Positions 24,044-32,775 of a DNA stretch of 64,000 nt are shown piece after piece. The notes beneath the pieces are model-generated. The model did no database searches and was not told the origin of the DNA. It worked only from the letters and a program-made list of their open reading frames with translations. Source of the stretch: Saliniplasma sp051745305. GTDB taxonomy: Archaea > Thermoplasmatota > Thermoplasmata > Halarchaeoplasmatales > Halarchaeoplasmataceae. The translations under genes and the position numbers were made by a program. The DNA is taken from positions 1-64,000 of the forward strand of contig JBNJDY010000002.1 in the NCBI GenBank assembly GCA_051745305.1, read 5' to 3'. How positions within the stretch are numbered: the stretch's first letter is position 1; the number at the start of each line of letters is the position of its first letter.

Positions 24044-24514
24044 TTATATTACGTTTTCAGAGATTTCTTCACCTTTCATCTCTCTTTCACAATATACGCA
24101 TTTCAATGTGACTGGATCTTCACCGACTACATCAAATTCCGGTTCTATCGGTTCATTCTGATTCGTGATACATGTGTTGTTAATGCATTTGACAATTCCT
24201 TTTACTTTTTCAGGTAATTTGACCTGGTGTTTTTTAATAACCTCGAAATCTCGTATTATATTAACAGTTGCTTTAGGGGATATAAGCGAAATTTTGTCTA
24301 ATTCATCGCTTTCTAGTTCCATATTCTCTACTTTTACGATGTCTTTTTTGCCAAAACTACTGTTGACGTTCATGGCAATACTAACGATACTGTTCATCTG
24401 TTTATCCATGACGCCTATTATTTTTAGGACTTTCATGGCATGACCACTTTTAACGTGATCGATAACAGTTCCGCTTTCTATAGGCGTTATCTTGATCTTC
24501 TTCTTTTTATTCAT
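24044..24514 (-). CDS. pyrI: Aspartate carbamoyltransferase regulatory chain
   Basis: Allosteric subunit of ATCase. The nucleotide-binding N-domain (IESGTVIDHVKSGHAMKVLK) is followed by a C-terminal zinc domain with CINNTCIT and CVYCERE. Length 156 aa is standard. The start overlaps the pyrB stop by 8 bp, so catalytic and regulatory chains are translated together. Feedback control by CTP/ATP is expected from the family. Confidence 0.96.
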   Translation of the reverse strand: MNKKKKIKITPIESGTVIDHVKSGHAMKVLKIIGVMDKQMNSIVSIAMNVNSSFGKKDIVKVENMELESDELDKISLISPKATVNIIRDFEVIKKHQVKLPEKVKGIVKCINNTCITNQNEPIEPEFDVVGEDPVTLKCVYCEREMKGEEISENVI

Positions 24515-25445
24515 AGTATTCCTCCGTTAATAATTTCAACAGAGCCATCCGGATGGGTACACCATTAGCAGCCTGCTGGAAATATCTAGCCTGTTTTGTT
24601 TGGTCAACATCTGTAGAAATCTCATCTACTCTTGGTAGAGGATGCATAATTATCAAATTCTCGTTTACATTTTCTAACATGTTCTTTTTAACATTGTATG
24701 TTTCAGCAACTTCAAGATATTCATCTTCGCTAGGGAATCTTTCTCTTTGTATTCTTGTCATATAGAGTACATCTAGTTCAGAAAGCACATCTTTTATATT
24801 TTCAACTTTTTTGTAATTGATACCGATCTTTTCTATATCCTTTATTATCTCGTCAGGTATCTGCAGTGCGTTTGGTGCAATAAAGGTTAGATCACATCCA
24901 TACATAGACAATGCGTGGGTAAGAGAATGCACAGTTCTACCATATTTCAAATCACCTGCTATACCGATCTTTTTGTTCTTTATCTCACCTTTTTCCTCTT
25001 TTATTGTAAACAGATCAAGTAAAGTCTGAGTAGGATGTTGGCCTGCCCCATCACCAGCATTTATTATCGGTTTTTCTGAGAATTTAGCAGCTAATCTCGC
25101 CGCTCCTTCCTGAGGGTGTCTTAAAACAATTATGTCTACATAACTAGCGATCACTTGTATCGTATCTGCTAAGGTTTCACCTTTTTTTACTGATGATGTA
25201 CCCGGTCTAGCGAACCCTATACATGTACCTCCTAATCTTTTCATAGCACTTTCAAATGAAAGACGTGTTCTTGTGCTTGGTTCAAAAAACAAAGTACCTA
25301 ATATTTTACCGTTTAATGAATTATCAGTTTTGTTACCTATAGCAATCTCTTTCATGTCTTTAGCTATATCAAGGATCTCGTTGATTTCCTCTCTTGTGAA
25401 ATCTTTTATTGAGACTACGTGTTTTTTATCGAACTTCGAAACCAT
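24507..25445 (-). CDS. pyrB: Aspartate carbamoyltransferase catalytic chain
   Basis: Second step of pyrimidine synthesis: carbamoyl phosphate plus aspartate to carbamoyl aspartate. Motifs seen: FFEPSTRTRLSFESAMKRLG (carbamoyl-phosphate site), HPQEGAARLA, GDGAGQHPTQTLLDL and MHPLPRVDEI. An upstream ATG at 25475 would add ten residues (YFYYRLRN-type) that do not match the family; ATG 25445 (MVSKFDKKHV) gives normal length. Confidence 0.96.
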   Translation of the reverse strand: MVSKFDKKHVVSIKDFTREEINEILDIAKDMKEIAIGNKTDNSLNGKILGTLFFEPSTRTRLSFESAMKRLGGTCIGFARPGTSSVKKGETLADTIQVIASYVDIIVLRHPQEGAARLAAKFSEKPIINAGDGAGQHPTQTLLDLFTIKEEKGEIKNKKIGIAGDLKYGRTVHSLTHALSMYGCDLTFIAPNALQIPDEIIKDIEKIGINYKKVENIKDVLSELDVLYMTRIQRERFPSEDEYLEVAETYNVKKNMLENVNENLIIMHPLPRVDEISTDVDQTKQARYFQQAANGVPIRMALLKLLTEEYYE

Positions 25446-25552
25446 ATTTCTCAACCGGTAATAAAAATAGTTCAATATATGGTTTTGGATTAGTATATAT
25501 TTATCCCCACTAAAAGATAGAGATAAAAAATAGTTTAATTAAGTTGTTTGCT

Positions 25553-26422
25553 TTATAATAGGCCTGCTTTCTGAAGCGTCATTATATCTTCGGTACCAAG
25601 TTTCTGGCCCTTTTTAAACTGTTCATAAAGTTTCTCAGCCTCTTCTTTGGTATCCTTCTCTTCTTTTCTCTTTTTTGCCATCTTTTCCTTTTTTCTGAGG
25701 CCAGATATGATTTTGTTATAATCTTGTACCTCGTTAACAGCTTCAATATGTTTTTGATGGTATTCATCGGCTTCAACTTTCGCTTCTACGAATTTTGCCT
25801 GAGCTCCATCTGCTTTTTCTCTAACTTCGTCAGCTTCGTTAAAGATCTCTATCATCTTGTCGTGTTTTTTCTGTGCTTCATCTGCTTTAGTAGACAATTC
25901 TTCGTGGAACTTTTCAGCTTTTTCTTTTGCTTCATCAAGTTTTTCTGATAATTCTTTCAATTCTTCGTTTTCATTGAGCAATCGTTCTCTCTCTTTTACT
26001 TTATCCCTTAATGTAGAAATTTGGTCAACGATCTCTTTTTCCTTTTCAGTGGAAAGAACATTTGTCATCTGTTTGTATTCGAGCTTTTCAATATCTTTGT
26101 TCAACTTTTCAATAGAATTTCCATCTTTTGGGAGAATCTCTCTTTTCTTCCTTTTAAGTTTGTTAGATAATTCTCTAACTTTCTTATTAAGCTCGTTTCT
26201 CTTTTCTTTTGCTTTCTTAACGTCCTCATTGAGCTTGTTACGTTCCTCTTTAAGCTCATTTCCCTCTTCTATAAGCTCTTTGACCTTAGAATTGAGTTCA
26301 TCTCTTTTTTGAACCCATTTTTTGGCCTCTTGATTCATCTCATTCCTAAGGCGCTTATATTTCTCAGCCTGGGAATTGGCCCGTTTTCTTTTTTCTTCCA
26401 ATTCCTTTAGAAGTTCAGTCAT
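25553..26422 (-). CDS. Long coiled-coil protein (COG1340-like)
   Basis: Nearly the whole 289-residue protein is charged heptad repeat (Lys/Glu-rich; for example KRDELNSKVKELIEEGNELK and KKAKEKRNELNKKVRELSN). The repeated R-D/N-E-L-N pattern is characteristic of the archaeal coiled-coil group COG1340. The C-terminus (FKKGQKLGTEDIMTLQKAGL) is a short conserved globular tag in that group. Function is unknown; a structural or SMC-like scaffolding role is often suggested. It has its own promoter and no obvious partner. Confidence 0.75.
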   Translation of the reverse strand: MTELLKELEEKRKRANSQAEKYKRLRNEMNQEAKKWVQKRDELNSKVKELIEEGNELKEERNKLNEDVKKAKEKRNELNKKVRELSNKLKRKKREILPKDGNSIEKLNKDIEKLEYKQMTNVLSTEKEKEIVDQISTLRDKVKERERLLNENEELKELSEKLDEAKEKAEKFHEELSTKADEAQKKHDKMIEIFNEADEVREKADGAQAKFVEAKVEADEYHQKHIEAVNEVQDYNKIISGLRKKEKMAKKRKEEKDTKEEAEKLYEQFKKGQKLGTEDIMTLQKAGLL

Positions 26423-26617
26423 GTTCTCAGCACTATCCAGTAATTTATAATTTAATGAAGCAAACTAATCAATATATGACCCCTTTATAACACTTTCGGA
26501 GCTATTCTTAAGTAAAATAAGAAAATATCGAGTTTTTCCTTTCACTGAATGTTTAAAACTGTATGAAGACGCAAACGTAATATAATACTTCCATAGTTTA
26601 AGCCCTTAGTTGGTAAA

Positions 26618-28039
26618 ATGGAAGAAAAAAAATCTACTCTAGAAGATGAACTCACATTCTCTATACCTAATGCATGGGAGCAGTCTGATGAAGAAACTGA
26701 ATCGGAGATAACAGAATTCGCTGAAAAATACAAAGTTTTTTTATCTGAATCAAAAACTGAAAGGGAAGCAGTAGACAATACAATTGATTTACTCAGAGAA
26801 AACGGATTTGTATCCATAGACGAGTGTGAAAAATTAGAACAAGGAGATAAGGTCTACATCGTTAATAAAAACAAAGCAATAGCCATCGTCGTTATCGGAA
26901 AAAATAATATCACAGATGGTTGTCAAATACTCACAAGTCATATAGATGCCCCAAGGTTAGATCTCAAGGCAAGGCCAGTTTACGAAGATCAAGATGCTTC
27001 ACTGGCACTTTTCAAGACCCATTATTATGGTGGGATTAAGAAATATCAATGGGTAAGTACACCTTTAGCTATCCACGGTAAAGTAGTCAAAGAAGATGGA
27101 GAAGTGATAGATGTATCCATAGGTGAAGATCTAAATGATCCTGTCTTTGCAGTTAGTGATTTACTACCCCATCTTTCAAAGAAAAAGCAATCTGAAAGGA
27201 AGATGAAAGATGTCATTAAAGGTGAGGAATTGAATGTGGTCATCGGAGGCAAACCTATAGATGACGATGATATAGATGAAAAAGTCAAAATTAATGTCTT
27301 GAAGATATTAAAAGATAAGTACGATATCGTTGAGGAGGACTTGACTAGTGCTGAAATCGAGATAGTTCCAGCAGGACCAGCTAGAGACCTTGGCTTTGAT
27401 AGAAGTATGGTAGGTGGATATGGTCATGATGACAGAGTATGCGCTTTTACCAGCTTGATGGCAGGACTCAACATAGAAACCCCCTCTAAAACCAGTTTGG
27501 TTTTGGTATACGACAAAGAAGAAATTGGTAGTGAGGGCAATACCGGTGCGAATTCTAGATTTACCGAATCAGTGTTCCAACAGATCCTTGCTAAAACATT
27601 GGGAGAGTATTCCATGGAGGATTTCAGAAACCTTATGGAAAACAGCAAGGGTATTTCTGGAGACGTCAATCCAGGTGTTAACCCGTCCTTTAAGAGTGTT
27701 CATGACCTCCAGAACGCCGGTAAGATGAGTAAAGGAATCGTTATAACTAAATTTACTGGTGCAGGTGGAAAATATAGCGCAAATGATGCTCATGCAGAAT
27801 ACGCTGCTTATATAAGACGTGTATTCAATGAAAACGACGTCTGCTGGCAGACAGCTGAACTAGGAAAGGTCGACGAAGGTGGTGGAGGTACAGTAGCTAA
27901 ATTCTTAGCCAATTTGAACTTAGATATAATCGACGCGGGTCCACCATTATTAGGTATGCATTCACCATTCGAGATAATATCAAAAGTGGATATTTACCAT
28001 ACCTATAAAGCATACAAAGCATTTTTAGAAGCTGAATAG
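26618..28039 (+). CDS. M18 family aminopeptidase
   Basis: Metallo-aminopeptidase of the aspartyl aminopeptidase family with two metals. Ligand segments are TSHIDAPRLDLKARPVYED, GGYGHDDRVCAFTSL, YDKEEIGSEGNTGA (catalytic Glu and metal Glu) and MHSPFEIISKVDIYHTYKA (His). HYYGGIKKYQWVSTPLAIHG is another M18 signature. At 473 residues it is full length. It probably trims peptides released by the proteasome. It is convergent with the rqcH gene, separated by a T-rich tract. Confidence 0.92.
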   Translation: MEEKKSTLEDELTFSIPNAWEQSDEETESEITEFAEKYKVFLSESKTEREAVDNTIDLLRENGFVSIDECEKLEQGDKVYIVNKNKAIAIVVIGKNNITDGCQILTSHIDAPRLDLKARPVYEDQDASLALFKTHYYGGIKKYQWVSTPLAIHGKVVKEDGEVIDVSIGEDLNDPVFAVSDLLPHLSKKKQSERKMKDVIKGEELNVVIGGKPIDDDDIDEKVKINVLKILKDKYDIVEEDLTSAEIEIVPAGPARDLGFDRSMVGGYGHDDRVCAFTSLMAGLNIETPSKTSLVLVYDKEEIGSEGNTGANSRFTESVFQQILAKTLGEYSMEDFRNLMENSKGISGDVNPGVNPSFKSVHDLQNAGKMSKGIVITKFTGAGGKYSANDAHAEYAAYIRRVFNENDVCWQTAELGKVDEGGGGTVAKFLANLNLDIIDAGPPLLGMHSPFEIISKVDIYHTYKAYKAFLEAE

Positions 28040-28058
28040 GTTAGAAAAAATCTAAATC

Positions 28059-28093
28059 CTTTTCTTTTTTATTCTTATTATTTTTATTATTAC
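28059..28093 (+). terminator. T-rich terminator tract after the M18 gene
   Basis: Several runs of T on the plus strand (CCTTTTCTTTTTTATTC, then TTATTTTTATTATT) begin 20 bp after the M18 stop. This is the form of an intrinsic archaeal terminator and also the kind of U-rich site aCPSF1 recognises. Confidence 0.55.
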
Positions 28094-29997
28094 TTGTCCA
28101 TAATCTTTACTCCGCCAGGAGGTAATATATTTTGGACTTCACTAACGGGTACTTCAAAGTACTTTGACATTTCCTTTGCAAACTCATTTTGGTCTTTTTT
28201 ACCGGGTATGAATTTCACTTTTTTTCCTAGAAACTCCTCATCTTTATTTTTCAGCAGTAAACTTGGAGCGCACATGACCTTTCTATGACCTTTATACTCA
28301 ATTTCTATCAAGATCGCTTCGAGGGGTAAATTATCGAGGTAATTCCTCTTCCCCCTGATTACAAAAGCTCCCGTTGGTAGTGATTCTCCCGCTTCCGCAG
28401 TTTTACTAACCTGATTTGGCTTTACCCAGTATGCTCGACCCGATGCGATCCCTCTTTTCCATTCTTTGGAATGGATAAGTGAGTATTGACATGCTTCTAT
28501 TAATGAAGGCTCATCTATACTGGTATCATTCTTGACCACAACGCTTGGGGCACCACCAGCTTCTGCATGGGCATACCTGGAATCATTTTCCATGTATTTT
28601 TTAACTACTTCTTCATTTGTTTTAGTATCCTTCCCTGCGATGACTATGTTATCTTCACTTGAAATGAACCATTTGTACTTATCGAACCAAAATTTTTCAG
28701 TTGGTTCAATTGTTTTCTTTTCGATCTTCTTTGCTTTACCCTCTTCTATCTGTTTTTCCGTTCGTTTTACTGCTTTCCTTGCCCCTTCTAGTTTTTTCTT
28801 GGATTTTTTACTTTTGTTATAGTATTTTTGAGCATTTTCGTTGACATCTTTTCTAAAATCTAATTTGACATTTTTCTCTATTTTATTCTCATCAACTACC
28901 CCTTTCAAACTCATTATAATATATTCATCTTTATCATTAACTTGAACTACCACATCTTTTCCCCTTAACTTTTCATATATTTCAACTCTATTTCCTTCAT
29001 CTCTAGCTTTATGTATTGTACTCAAAGTTTTTTCACATTCTTTGTAATTTTGATAAATTATCTCTGCGATATTTTTGTTTTCAACTATACTTTCTTTCAA
29101 ATTTTTTACAGCTCTTTTCTGCTGTTCCAACTTCCTGTCCAATCTTGAATCCTCTTTTTTTTCTTCTTCAATTTTTTCTTCTGGTTTTGGAAAGGCTTTG
29201 TCCAGTGCTTCATTGTATGTATTCGTCTCTTTGACTTCGTAATTCTCATATATAGATAAAGGAAAAGGAACTGCATCGATGATTTCATTGTCTTCTTTAA
29301 CTAATACAGGGTCTAACCTATCTTCATCTAATACATGAATCTTCAAATCATCGATAACCTCCAATATGCCTTCAGTATATTCTAAAAACTCTTCAGAATT
29401 TTTGTCTACATTTAACCTTGAACATATTTCTTCGGAATATTTTCCTCCAATATTAAGGTCAACAGCTAAAGTCCGTACAAGGTCTTTATCAGAGTCTTCT
29501 AATATCTGAATCAGTTCTTCCCTAGAGATATGTAAGGGATTAAGACGTTTAGGAGGGAATTTATAGAGCTCACCTTTTTTCAACTCTCTGTGACTCCAAG
29601 ATTCAGACCTATAAGGCAGTAGAATTCTATCCTCTCCGTCGAGTATAAGGTTTCCCTTACCAAACACTTCAAAAATCAATCTAAATTTCCTTTTTTTTCT
29701 TAATTCCATTACAACAACTCTATCGAATTCATGTTGGTAGATATCGGTGATGCTGGCGTTGCCTATATATTTTCGAATAAGCATTATGAAGTCGCCGGGA
29801 TGCATTGGGTTATCCCTATCTTTCTCAGTCAAATAAAGCGCTTTTCCGATCCGGAATATCAGCATTTTTTTACCTTTTCCAGGAACGTGAATTCTAAAAA
29901 GGAGTTCTTTTTTGTTAGGTCGGTATATTTTTTGCGTATACCCTCCTATCAAGCTTTTTAATTCATTTACGGCTGCTGAGATTTCTAGGGATTCCAT
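28090..29997 (-). CDS. rqcH: RqcH/NEMF-type ribosome quality control protein (NFACT family)
   Basis: Binds obstructed large ribosomal subunits carrying peptidyl-tRNA. The NFACT-N domain has the diagnostic Asp-Arg pair in HEFDRVVVMEL (D92-R93 from this start). It is followed by a helix-hairpin-helix region, a long coiled coil (residues about 285-450) and the NFACT-R domain (KYKWFISSEDNIVIAGKDTK, then SRYAHAEAGGAPSVVVKN). The DR motif is needed for C-terminal tailing in bacteria, so tailing is possible here. ATG 29997 (MESLEISAAV) is preferred over 30009. Confidence 0.93.
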   Translation of the reverse strand: MESLEISAAVNELKSLIGGYTQKIYRPNKKELLFRIHVPGKGKKMLIFRIGKALYLTEKDRDNPMHPGDFIMLIRKYIGNASITDIYQHEFDRVVVMELRKKRKFRLIFEVFGKGNLILDGEDRILLPYRSESWSHRELKKGELYKFPPKRLNPLHISREELIQILEDSDKDLVRTLAVDLNIGGKYSEEICSRLNVDKNSEEFLEYTEGILEVIDDLKIHVLDEDRLDPVLVKEDNEIIDAVPFPLSIYENYEVKETNTYNEALDKAFPKPEEKIEEEKKEDSRLDRKLEQQKRAVKNLKESIVENKNIAEIIYQNYKECEKTLSTIHKARDEGNRVEIYEKLRGKDVVVQVNDKDEYIIMSLKGVVDENKIEKNVKLDFRKDVNENAQKYYNKSKKSKKKLEGARKAVKRTEKQIEEGKAKKIEKKTIEPTEKFWFDKYKWFISSEDNIVIAGKDTKTNEEVVKKYMENDSRYAHAEAGGAPSVVVKNDTSIDEPSLIEACQYSLIHSKEWKRGIASGRAYWVKPNQVSKTAEAGESLPTGAFVIRGKRNYLDNLPLEAILIEIEYKGHRKVMCAPSLLLKNKDEEFLGKKVKFIPGKKDQNEFAKEMSKYFEVPVSEVQNILPPGGVKIMDK

Positions 29998-30141
29998 CTC
30001 TTCTTTCATGGCTATGAAAACTCACCCTTCAGGTTTATATTTTTTTACATAGGAATTCGTTGAAACGTATACTGTAGTTTTGTTTAAAGGATAAATTTTG
30101 TTTTAAGCACAAATCTTAAATTCATCTTTTTTCATTAGTGG

Positions 30142-30149
30142 AAGGAGGA
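30142..30149 (+). promoter_or_regulatory. Strong Shine-Dalgarno site fixing the UPF0173 start
   Basis: AAGGAGGA stands 6-7 nt before ATG 30156. An in-frame GTG at 30138 would place this site inside the coding sequence, so the ATG is the start. Confidence 0.7.
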
Positions 30150-30155
30150 TTTATA

Positions 30156-30794
30156 ATGAGGATAAGATGGCATGGACATTCGTGTTTCGAAATTGAAAAC
30201 GATTCAGTGGTCGTAACTGACCCCCATGACGGGAGGAATATTGGTATTAGAGAACCGAATGTTAAAGGTGATATTGTTACTGTAAGTCATGATCATTTTG
30301 ACCATAACGCAGTCAGACTAGTAGAAAAGAGTGATACACAGGTCATAGACGAACCTGGAGAATATGATAAAGGAAAAATAAAAATAAAGGGCTTTAAAAC
30401 CTATCATGATGAAGAAAGTGGTAAAAAGAGAGGGGATAATATAATATTCAAATTTGAAACAGATGGAGTAAAATTATGCCATCTTGGGGATCTAGGTCAT
30501 GATTTGGATGATGAAATGATAGAAGAAATAAAACCAGTGGATTTTCTTTTTATCCCTATAGGAGGCACTTTCACTATAGGTCCTGAAGATGCAGCTAAGA
30601 TTATTGAAAAAATCAAACCTAGTATTGCGATACCTATGCATTTTAAAGTCGGTGGACTATCTTTAGATATAATGGGTGTCCAACCTTTCTTAGATCTATA
30701 TCCAGAAGAAAAGACCCATAAAGTGGGTGTTGAATTAGATTTCTTAAAAACAGATTTACCTAAAGAGACTGAAGTTTGGGTTTTCTCTCTATAA
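30156..30794 (+). CDS. UPF0173-type metallo-beta-lactamase-fold hydrolase
   Basis: Begins MRIRWHGHSCFEIE, the characteristic opening of the UPF0173 group (YtkL-like), and carries the metal motif VSHDHFDHNAV, a later CHLGDLGHDLDDE and a C-terminal PMHF histidine. These make a complete two-metal MBL site. Physiological substrates of this family are mostly unknown. Monocistronic, divergent from rqcH. Confidence 0.88.
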   Translation: MRIRWHGHSCFEIENDSVVVTDPHDGRNIGIREPNVKGDIVTVSHDHFDHNAVRLVEKSDTQVIDEPGEYDKGKIKIKGFKTYHDEESGKKRGDNIIFKFETDGVKLCHLGDLGHDLDDEMIEEIKPVDFLFIPIGGTFTIGPEDAAKIIEKIKPSIAIPMHFKVGGLSLDIMGVQPFLDLYPEEKTHKVGVELDFLKTDLPKETEVWVFSL

Positions 30795-30796
30795 AA

Positions 30797-31447
30797 TCAA
30801 TCTAAATAACCTAAACCTTCTTCTATCCTTCCCATCTCTATAGGTGTCGTTCTATTCCCTATAACTGCACCTTTTGTGTTTGCAACTAAACAAGTACCTA
30901 TCCATGCAGAACCATGGTTTGCAGTCGTTTTCATAACAGGAACTTCGAAAAGGTCTTCCATCTTCTCTTTTTCATCTTCTTTTACATGGGGATGACAAAG
31001 GATACCTTTGTTAGTGGCAACTGCAACTGAACCGACCATCTCGATACCAGCTATATTTCCTCGCTTCACTGGAACTTTTAAGAAAGATTTTATTGCTTTC
31101 TCGGTTTTTTTATGAAGGTCTGGATGTATCAATGCGCCATAATCGTTTATTAGAATATTGTTACCAAGAGCATTGAATCGGTCAGGTACCAATGTTACAT
31201 CAGCATGATCTAACAGAGGGTCTATTTCCCTACTTTCTGCGATGTCAGAAACCAGTATTCCATTGGAATTTGCAGCCATCAAAGCCCCTAATACCCTTGT
31301 CCCTCCTACTGTTGTTCTTACCACGGGAGTTTCCATCGCTTCCTCGAAAGGCTTTTTATCTACTAATGGAATAATAGAAAGTTCCTCTGTAGTAACGGTG
31401 AAAACACCTATGTACGGTTTTTGATCGATGGCATGTTTTTTAAGCAT
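30797..31447 (-). CDS. eif6: Translation initiation factor aIF6
   Basis: Anti-association factor that binds the 50S subunit at uL14. The five-fold pseudo-repeat pentein fold is visible as repeats such as VVRTTVGGTRVLGALMAANS, GILVSDIAES and GAVIGNRTTPIEMGRIEEGL. At 216 residues it is the standard length. It is the last gene of the eS19-PDCD5-eL39-eL31-aIF6 cluster, an arrangement widespread in archaea. Confidence 0.96.
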   Translation of the reverse strand: MLKKHAIDQKPYIGVFTVTTEELSIIPLVDKKPFEEAMETPVVRTTVGGTRVLGALMAANSNGILVSDIAESREIDPLLDHADVTLVPDRFNALGNNILINDYGALIHPDLHKKTEKAIKSFLKVPVKRGNIAGIEMVGSVAVATNKGILCHPHVKEDEKEKMEDLFEVPVMKTTANHGSAWIGTCLVANTKGAVIGNRTTPIEMGRIEEGLGYLD

Positions 31448-31450
31448 AGA

Positions 31451-31717
31451 TTACTCTCTTGGGATTGAAACTTCTACTATACCATCCTCGAATTTAATCG
31501 CTCGTACTTTTATTTTCGAAGGTGGCTTTTTCACTCCCCTTCGCCATATTTCTTCGTTAGTGCTAGAGTCTATCCAAACGTCCTCTGATGGGACATTCAT
31601 ATGTTTAGAAACAAACTTTCTAACGATTTTCATCGCCAAAGATGCTCTTTTACTAGCTGGTGAATTTTTAACTTCGTTTAATGGAATATTAATTATTCTC
31701 TCTTCTTGGTCTACCAT
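31451..31717 (-). CDS. rpl31e: Large ribosomal subunit protein eL31
   Basis: Small basic protein near the peptide exit tunnel. Family segments are RIINIPLNEVKNSPASKRAS, KFVSKHMNVPSEDVWID and NEEIWRRGVKKPPSKIKVRA. At 88 residues it is full length. It lies 3 bp upstream of the aIF6 gene and downstream of eL39. Confidence 0.96.
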   Translation of the reverse strand: MVDQEERIINIPLNEVKNSPASKRASLAMKIVRKFVSKHMNVPSEDVWIDSSTNEEIWRRGVKKPPSKIKVRAIKFEDGIVEVSIPRE

Positions 31718-31740
31718 ATCCTCACCTGTTTTAAATCGAT

Positions 31741-31896
31741 CTACTCGTCTAAGTCATCTCGACGCCAATTTCTTCTCTTTGGGTGACGAGTGAACCGTCT
31801 GTTAGTCCTCTGCATTACCCATGCAGGTACACGTTTGTTTTCTTTACCTTTTTTCAGCAATCTTCTTTTTTTAGGTCCTGGTTTATTGCTTGACAT
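31741..31896 (-). CDS. rpl39e: Large ribosomal subunit protein eL39
   Basis: A 51-residue frame below the usual ORF cutoff. It starts MSSNKPGPKKRRLLKKGKEN, continues RVPAWVMQRTNRR and ends with HPKRRNWRRDDLDE. The W-V-x-x-R-T-N-R-x-x-x-x-H-P-K-R-R-N-W-R-R core is the eL39 signature; the protein lines the exit tunnel. It is located between the PDCD5 and eL31 genes, where eL39 is expected in archaea, with 3 bp separating it from PDCD5. Confidence 0.97.
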   Translation of the reverse strand: MSSNKPGPKKRRLLKKGKENKRVPAWVMQRTNRRFTRHPKRRNWRRDDLDE

Positions 31897-31899
31897 GAT

Positions 31900-32229
31900 T
31901 TATCTCCTTTTAATATTGATATCCTTTTTTTTACCTGTTATCTTTTTTAACAGTTCTTTTAAAGTTTTATCCGTGATTTTACCTTGGATAGCCCCTCGCT
32001 GGGCCAGCATTATTATCTGTGATTCTATATTTTCCGCTATCTCAGGTCTCGCAACCCTAACTCGTCCTAATCTTTCTCTTGCTTCAGGGGTCATCAGTTG
32101 TCTGAGTATAGCTTTTTTCTGAGCCTCAAGTTGTTCTTCTGATCTTTCTTGTTCTTCTTCGGTTTCTCTTTGCTCTTTAAGTTGTTGAAGTTTTTGTTTT
32201 TTAATCCTTTCTAATTCATCTTCATCCAT
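31900..32229 (-). CDS. PDCD5-family DNA-binding protein
   Basis: The archaeal homologue of TFAR19/PDCD5, a small triple-helix-bundle protein. Conserved core: ILRQLMTPEARERLGRVRVA, RPEIAENIESQIIMLAQRG and KITDKTLKELLKKI. The first about 40 residues form a charged helix. It binds double-stranded DNA in vitro in some archaea; cellular role uncertain. It sits in the ribosomal cluster between eS19 and eL39. Confidence 0.94.
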   Translation of the reverse strand: MDEDELERIKKQKLQQLKEQRETEEEQERSEEQLEAQKKAILRQLMTPEARERLGRVRVARPEIAENIESQIIMLAQRGAIQGKITDKTLKELLKKITGKKKDINIKRR

Positions 32230-32242
32230 AAATACCCTACCT

Positions 32243-32695
32243 TCAGAGATATTTAGTCAATTCAGGATCGTCTTCAGCCATATTTTTCAATATCTCATAA
32301 GCGGTATTATCTAATAAAGCCTGTCCTTTCGGGGTGATGGATCTACCTTTCTCTTCTTTTTTTACTAATCCTTCATCTTCAAGTTGCTTAAGAGCAGTCC
32401 TAACAATTGAACCAGATCCTTTAGCCACTCTACTAGGTTTAGCCCCTCTTTCTTGTTTCCCTCCATATTTTCCTCTAAGCTTGGATATACCCACAGGTCC
32501 TTGCGTGTAAACACTCCTTAGGATAGCGGAAACCCGTTTATACCACCAATCTTCTTCTAAGGGTGCCTTCTCTTTATGGATACCTGTCTTAACATATTGT
32601 GCCCAACTAGGACTCTTTATGTTATCCATATCCTTCATTTTATCGCTTACATCTTCGACTAATTTATTTGGAGGGACGTCGTATACTGTTACCAT
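32243..32695 (-). CDS. rps19e: Small ribosomal subunit protein eS19
   Basis: Recognised by MVTVYDVPPNKLVEDVSDKM, the W-x-x-Y-V-K-T-G motif (WAQYVKTGIHKE), DWWYKRVSAILRSVYTQGPV and GVSKLRGKYGG-like GISKLRGKYGGKQERGAKP. A winged-helix C-terminus follows (LKQLEDEGLVKKEEKGRSIT). Length 150 aa is normal. First gene of the eS19 to aIF6 cluster. Confidence 0.97.
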   Translation of the reverse strand: MVTVYDVPPNKLVEDVSDKMKDMDNIKSPSWAQYVKTGIHKEKAPLEEDWWYKRVSAILRSVYTQGPVGISKLRGKYGGKQERGAKPSRVAKGSGSIVRTALKQLEDEGLVKKEEKGRSITPKGQALLDNTAYEILKNMAEDDPELTKYL

Positions 32696-32775
32696 AATGT
32701 ATTACACTCCAGCGAACTCAATATTTGAACTTATTTAAAGGTTGTTATTAAAGATTTCCCCGTGTCAAGGGAAAA

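Noticed and set aside
25582..26312. Antisense and alternate-frame ORFs within the coiled-coil gene
   Set aside because: Ser/Phe-rich or Lys/Arg-rich shadows of the repetitive heptad codons.
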